A DNA stretch of 64,000 bases from Staphylococcus americanisciuri (GTDB taxonomy: Bacteria; Bacillota; Bacilli; Staphylococcales; Staphylococcaceae): positions 124,001 through 188,000 of the forward strand of contig NZ_JANUXY010000002.1 in NCBI RefSeq assembly GCF_024814435.1, read 5' to 3'. A program made the translations under genes and the position numbers. Each line of letters starts with the position of its first letter. Position 1 is the first letter of the stretch. Shown in pieces: positions 61,383 through 64,000 of the stretch. A model generated the notes under the pieces. The model made no database searches. It was not told the origin of the DNA and was given only the letters and a program-made list of their open reading frames with translations.

Positions 61383-62381
61383 ATGAAAAACTTAAGAAAT
61401 AGACACTTTTTAACATTATTAGATTTCTCACAAAATGAAATGAAATTTTTGCTTGATTTAGCTGAAGATCTCAAGCGTGCAAAATATGCAGGCATAGAAC
61501 AACAAACATTGAAAGGCAAAAATATTGCGCTTATTTTTGAAAAAGACTCAACACGTACTCGATGTGCATTTGAAACAGCAGCGTACGATCAAGGCGCACA
61601 TGTTACTTACCTTGGTCCAACCGGCTCACAAATGGGTAAAAAGGAATCTACCAAAGATACAGCGCGTGTATTAGGTGGCATGTATGACGGTATTGAATAC
61701 CGTGGTTTCTCACAACGCGTGGTAGAAGACTTAGCAGAATATTCAGGTGTGCCAGTATGGAATGGCTTAACAGATGAAGACCACCCAACACAAGTACTCG
61801 CTGACTTTTTGACTGCTAAAGAAGCTCTGAACAAACCATATAGTGACATGAACTTCACATACGTTGGAGATGGACGTAACAATGTAGCCAATGCCTTAAT
61901 GCAAGGTGCTGCAATTATGGGCATGACGTTCCATCTTGTCTGTCCAAAAGCATTAAATCCAACAGATGACTTATTAAGCCGATGCAAAGAGATTGCCGCA
62001 AAAAACGGGGGTGAAATTCTCGTAACAGATGATATCGATGAAGGCGTAAAAGGTTCTGACGTCATTTATACAGATGTTTGGGTATCTATGGGCGAACCTG
62101 ACGAAGTTTGGGAACAACGTATTAAATTGCTAGAACCATATCGTGTGACTAAAGAACTTATGGAAAAAACTGGCAACCCAAATACAATCTTTGAACATTG
62201 TTTACCATCATTCCATGATACGGAAACAACAATTGGTAAACAAATTCAAGAAAAATATGGTCTGACTGAAATGGAAGTAACTAATGAAGTATTTGAAAGT
62301 GAACAATCAGTTGTTTTCCAAGAAGCAGAAAATAGAGCACATACTATTAAAGCTGTTATGGTCGCAACACTAGGCGAATAG
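61383..62381 (+). CDS. arcB: Ornithine carbamoyltransferase, catabolic
   Basis: 332 residues, splits citrulline to ornithine and carbamoyl phosphate. The carbamoyl phosphate motif [12 protein letters not shown] is near 53-64, HPTQVLADF near 135-143, and HCLPSFHD near 276-283 (relatives usually have HCLPAFHD). AAAGGAG lies upstream. It follows arcR by 18 bp. Confidence 0.95.
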   Translation: MKNLRNRHFLTLLDFSQNEMKFLLDLAEDLKRAKYAGIEQQTLKGKNIALIFEKDSTRTRCAFETAAYDQGAHVTYLGPTGSQMGKKESTKDTARVLGGMYDGIEYRGFSQRVVEDLAEYSGVPVWNGLTDEDHPTQVLADFLTAKEALNKPYSDMNFTYVGDGRNNVANALMQGAAIMGMTFHLVCPKALNPTDDLLSRCKEIAAKNGGEILVTDDIDEGVKGSDVIYTDVWVSMGEPDEVWEQRIKLLEPYRVTKELMEKTGNPNTIFEHCLPSFHDTETTIGKQIQEKYGLTEMEVTNEVFESEQSVVFQEAENRAHTIKAVMVATLGE

Positions 62382-62400
62382 AGGAAAGGAGAGCCTACAG

Positions 62401-63330
62401 ATGTCAAAAATTGTTGTAGCTTTAGGTGGTAACGCTTTAGGTCAATCGCCAACTGAACAATTGGATTTATTGAAAGGGACAGCGCAATCATTAGTCAGCT
62501 TAATCGATAAAGGGCATGAAGTGGTAGTAAGTCATGGTAACGGGCCACAAGTCGGAAGCATTAACTTAGGCTTAAATTATGCAGCTGAACATAAACAAGG
62601 TCCCCCATTTCCATTTCCTGAATGTGGGGCGATGAGTCAAGCGTATATTGGCTATCAAATGCAAGAAAGCCTACAAAATGAACTGCATTCAAGAGGCATA
62701 AACAAAGAAGTTGTGACGTTAGTGACGCAAGTTGAAGTTGCAGCGGATGACCCAGCCTTTAACAATCCAACGAAACCGATTGGCTTATTTTATACAAAAG
62801 AACAAGCAGATAAAACAATGCAAGAAAAAGGCTATACGTTTGTTGAAGACGCTGGGCGTGGTTATCGTCGTGTTGTTCCTTCACCACAACCTATCAATAT
62901 CGTTGAACTAGACAGTATTGAAACGTTAATTACACGCGGAACATTAGTTATCGCAGCTGGTGGCGGTGGCATCCCAGTTGTGAAAGAAAACGAGCATTAT
63001 AAAGGCGTTGATGCAGTAATTGATAAAGATAAAACAAGTGCTTTATTAGCCGCGCATTTACAATCTGATCAACTCATTATTTTAACAGCTGTTGATTACG
63101 TGTATATTAATTATGGCAAAAACAATCAAAAAGTACTTGAAACAGTAACTGTCGATGAAATGAAACAACATATCGCTGATGGCCAATTTGCGAAAGGAAG
63201 TATGCTTCCAAAAGTCGAAGCAGCGCTACAATTCCTTGAGAAAAAACCTGAGGGCAGTATCCTAATCACCTCTCTTGCCAATTTAGGTGATGCACTTGAT
63301 GGCAAAGTTGGTACAGTTATTAAAAACTAA
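62401..63330 (+). CDS. arcC: Carbamate kinase
   Basis: 309 residues, transfers phosphate from carbamoyl phosphate to ADP, giving ATP. It starts [17 protein letters not shown] and contains HGNGPQVG and the AGGGGIPVV motif near 214, and [12 protein letters not shown] near the C-terminus. Start ATG 62401 follows AAAGGAGA. Last gene of the cluster, ending at a hairpin terminator. Intact. Confidence 0.96.
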   Translation: MSKIVVALGGNALGQSPTEQLDLLKGTAQSLVSLIDKGHEVVVSHGNGPQVGSINLGLNYAAEHKQGPPFPFPECGAMSQAYIGYQMQESLQNELHSRGINKEVVTLVTQVEVAADDPAFNNPTKPIGLFYTKEQADKTMQEKGYTFVEDAGRGYRRVVPSPQPINIVELDSIETLITRGTLVIAAGGGGIPVVKENEHYKGVDAVIDKDKTSALLAAHLQSDQLIILTAVDYVYINYGKNNQKVLETVTVDEMKQHIADGQFAKGSMLPKVEAALQFLEKKPEGSILITSLANLGDALDGKVGTVIKN

Positions 63331-63363
63331 CATTAAATGTTATAAATACAACATATTAAAATA

Positions 63364-63406
63364 AGTAGTGAAGCAATCTACGACGGTAGGTCACTTCACT
63401 ACTTTT
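63364..63406 (+). terminator. arcC terminator
   Basis: AGTAGTGAAG (63364-63373) pairs with CTTCACTACT (63394-63403), then TTTT. It ends the arc operon. Confidence 0.85.
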
Positions 63407-63497
63407 AATGGTTTGAATTAATTTTAATTGTATAGAGAAGGAGCTTGAGTATTCTTAGGTATGAGAGTGTTAGTACGCTACTTTTTTTACAGATTAA

Positions 63498-64000
63498 TTA
63501 GAGGTCTACATCTTCAATGCTTATGCTTAAATTATCAAGGCGTTCATTTAAACTTGGGTGACTTGATAGAGCGCTTCGTTTTTTAAAGTCAAATATATCT
63601 AAAGTAATAAATTTTTGAAATGCACTTTTTATGTCTGAATGATCAATATAATTTGAAGCATAAGAATCACACTTTAATTCAAGGTGTCTCTTATATTTAA
63701 AGTTAAGTCCGATACCTAAAAAGTATATAGATACGAATAATACAATCGTCATAATTAAATATAAGGCATTAGTAGGTAATTGAACTATGGGTATAATTAT
63801 AAAGAAAATAAAAGGTATTACCGTAAATGCGCTTAATGATGCTAGATGCATTTTGAGTGAATCATTGTCTTTTATATGACTATATTCATGTAATATAAAA
63901 AATCTAAGCTCATCTTTGGAAAGTTTATTAATTAATGAACTATCAATAAATATAGCGGATTTCTTCTTTTTTACTGCAAATAAATTAGGTTTAAATGGCA
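63498..64000 (-). CDS. M48-family membrane metalloprotease (partial, runs off the window)
   Basis: The frame is open to the end of the window: reading on from 63851 gives PFKPNLFAVKKKKSAIFID and the zinc motif HEYSH in ILHEYSHIKDND. Two membrane helices follow (FTVIPFIFFIIIPIV, then LIMTIVLFVSIYFLGIG), then the third-ligand helix ELKCDSYAS and the M48-type HPSLNERL near the C-terminus. So the protease core is intact and only the N-terminus is missing. The start lies beyond the window. Role unknown; such proteases act in membrane-protein quality control. Confidence 0.8.
   Translation of the reverse strand, partial: PFKPNLFAVKKKKSAIFIDSSLINKLSKDELRFFILHEYSHIKDNDSLKMHLASLSAFTVIPFIFFIIIPIVQLPTNALYLIMTIVLFVSIYFLGIGLNFKYKRHLELKCDSYASNYIDHSDIKSAFQKFITLDIFDFKKRSALSSHPSLNERLDNLSISIEDVDL

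Noticed and set aside
56738..64000. Complete SCC or ACME element
   Set aside because: No ccr recombinase, no mec gene and no second attachment sequence were seen up to the window end, so only the left site is reported.

Overview
The window is the chromosomal replication-origin region of a Staphylococcus. Evidence for the genus: rpmH/rnpA/mnmE/mnmG/rsmG/noc on the minus strand and dnaA/dnaN/yaaA/recF/gyrB/gyrA on the plus strand diverge from a DnaA-box-rich oriC at about 24.5-26.4 kb; serS, azlCD, metX, gdpP, rplI, dnaC, purA, walRKHIJ and rlmH (orfX) follow; protein sequences are very close to remembered S. aureus ones but not identical; and parB and noc occur without a parA/soj neighbour. 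The species cannot be fixed from the sequence; it is not S. aureus, where the rpsR-to-met block lies far from noc (from memory).

Layout. 0.4-6.1 kb: rpsR-ssb-rpsF with an S6:S18-type autoregulatory leader, a two-gene unit encoding a bacteriocin-like precursor and a small membrane protein, then ychF, a DUF951 gene, an MscS channel and parB. 6.2-14.1 kb: the methionine operon metI-metC-metF-metE behind a CodY-like box and a Met-type T-box, four tandem hairpins, and a cyclase-family gene. 14.1-18.6 kb is an accessory patch: two tiny peptide ORFs, an AbrB-Doc toxin-antitoxin pair with three operator-like palindromes, an EamA exporter divergent from a MocR regulator, and a decayed second antitoxin copy. 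18.6-24.3 kb: noc, rsmG, mnmG, mnmE, rnpA, rpmH. 24.3-34.5 kb: oriC, dnaA, dnaN, an intercalated DsbA/BdbD-like oxidoreductase, yaaA, recF, gyrB, gyrA (quinolone target residues wild type). 34.6-48.3 kb: nnrD, hutH, serS (T-box), azlCD (CodY-like box), metX (SAM-I riboswitch), a DUF2232 gene, gdpP, rplI, dnaC, purA. 48.3-50.4 kb: a YitT protein, tRNA-Glu and tRNA-Asp, flanked by a 62-bp inverted repeat. 50.4-56.8 kb: walRKHIJ and rlmH, whose 3' end carries an intact SCC attachment site. 57.2-63.3 kb: a complete arginine deiminase cluster argR-arcA-arcD-arcR-arcB-arcC next to that site. The window ends inside an M48 metalloprotease gene.

How the parts work together: most genes are replication, segregation, translation and envelope-control functions transcribed away from oriC. 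Methionine supply is sensed twice: by tRNA charging (T-box on metICFE) and by SAM (riboswitch on metX). The arc cluster would give ATP and ammonia from arginine, probably under ArcR (Crp/Fnr), ArgR and catabolite control. The best candidates for something undescribed are the bacteriocin-like pair at 2.15-2.87 kb, the 30-residue membrane peptide at 14.35 kb, and the small dispersed hairpin repeats that flank several accessory blocks.
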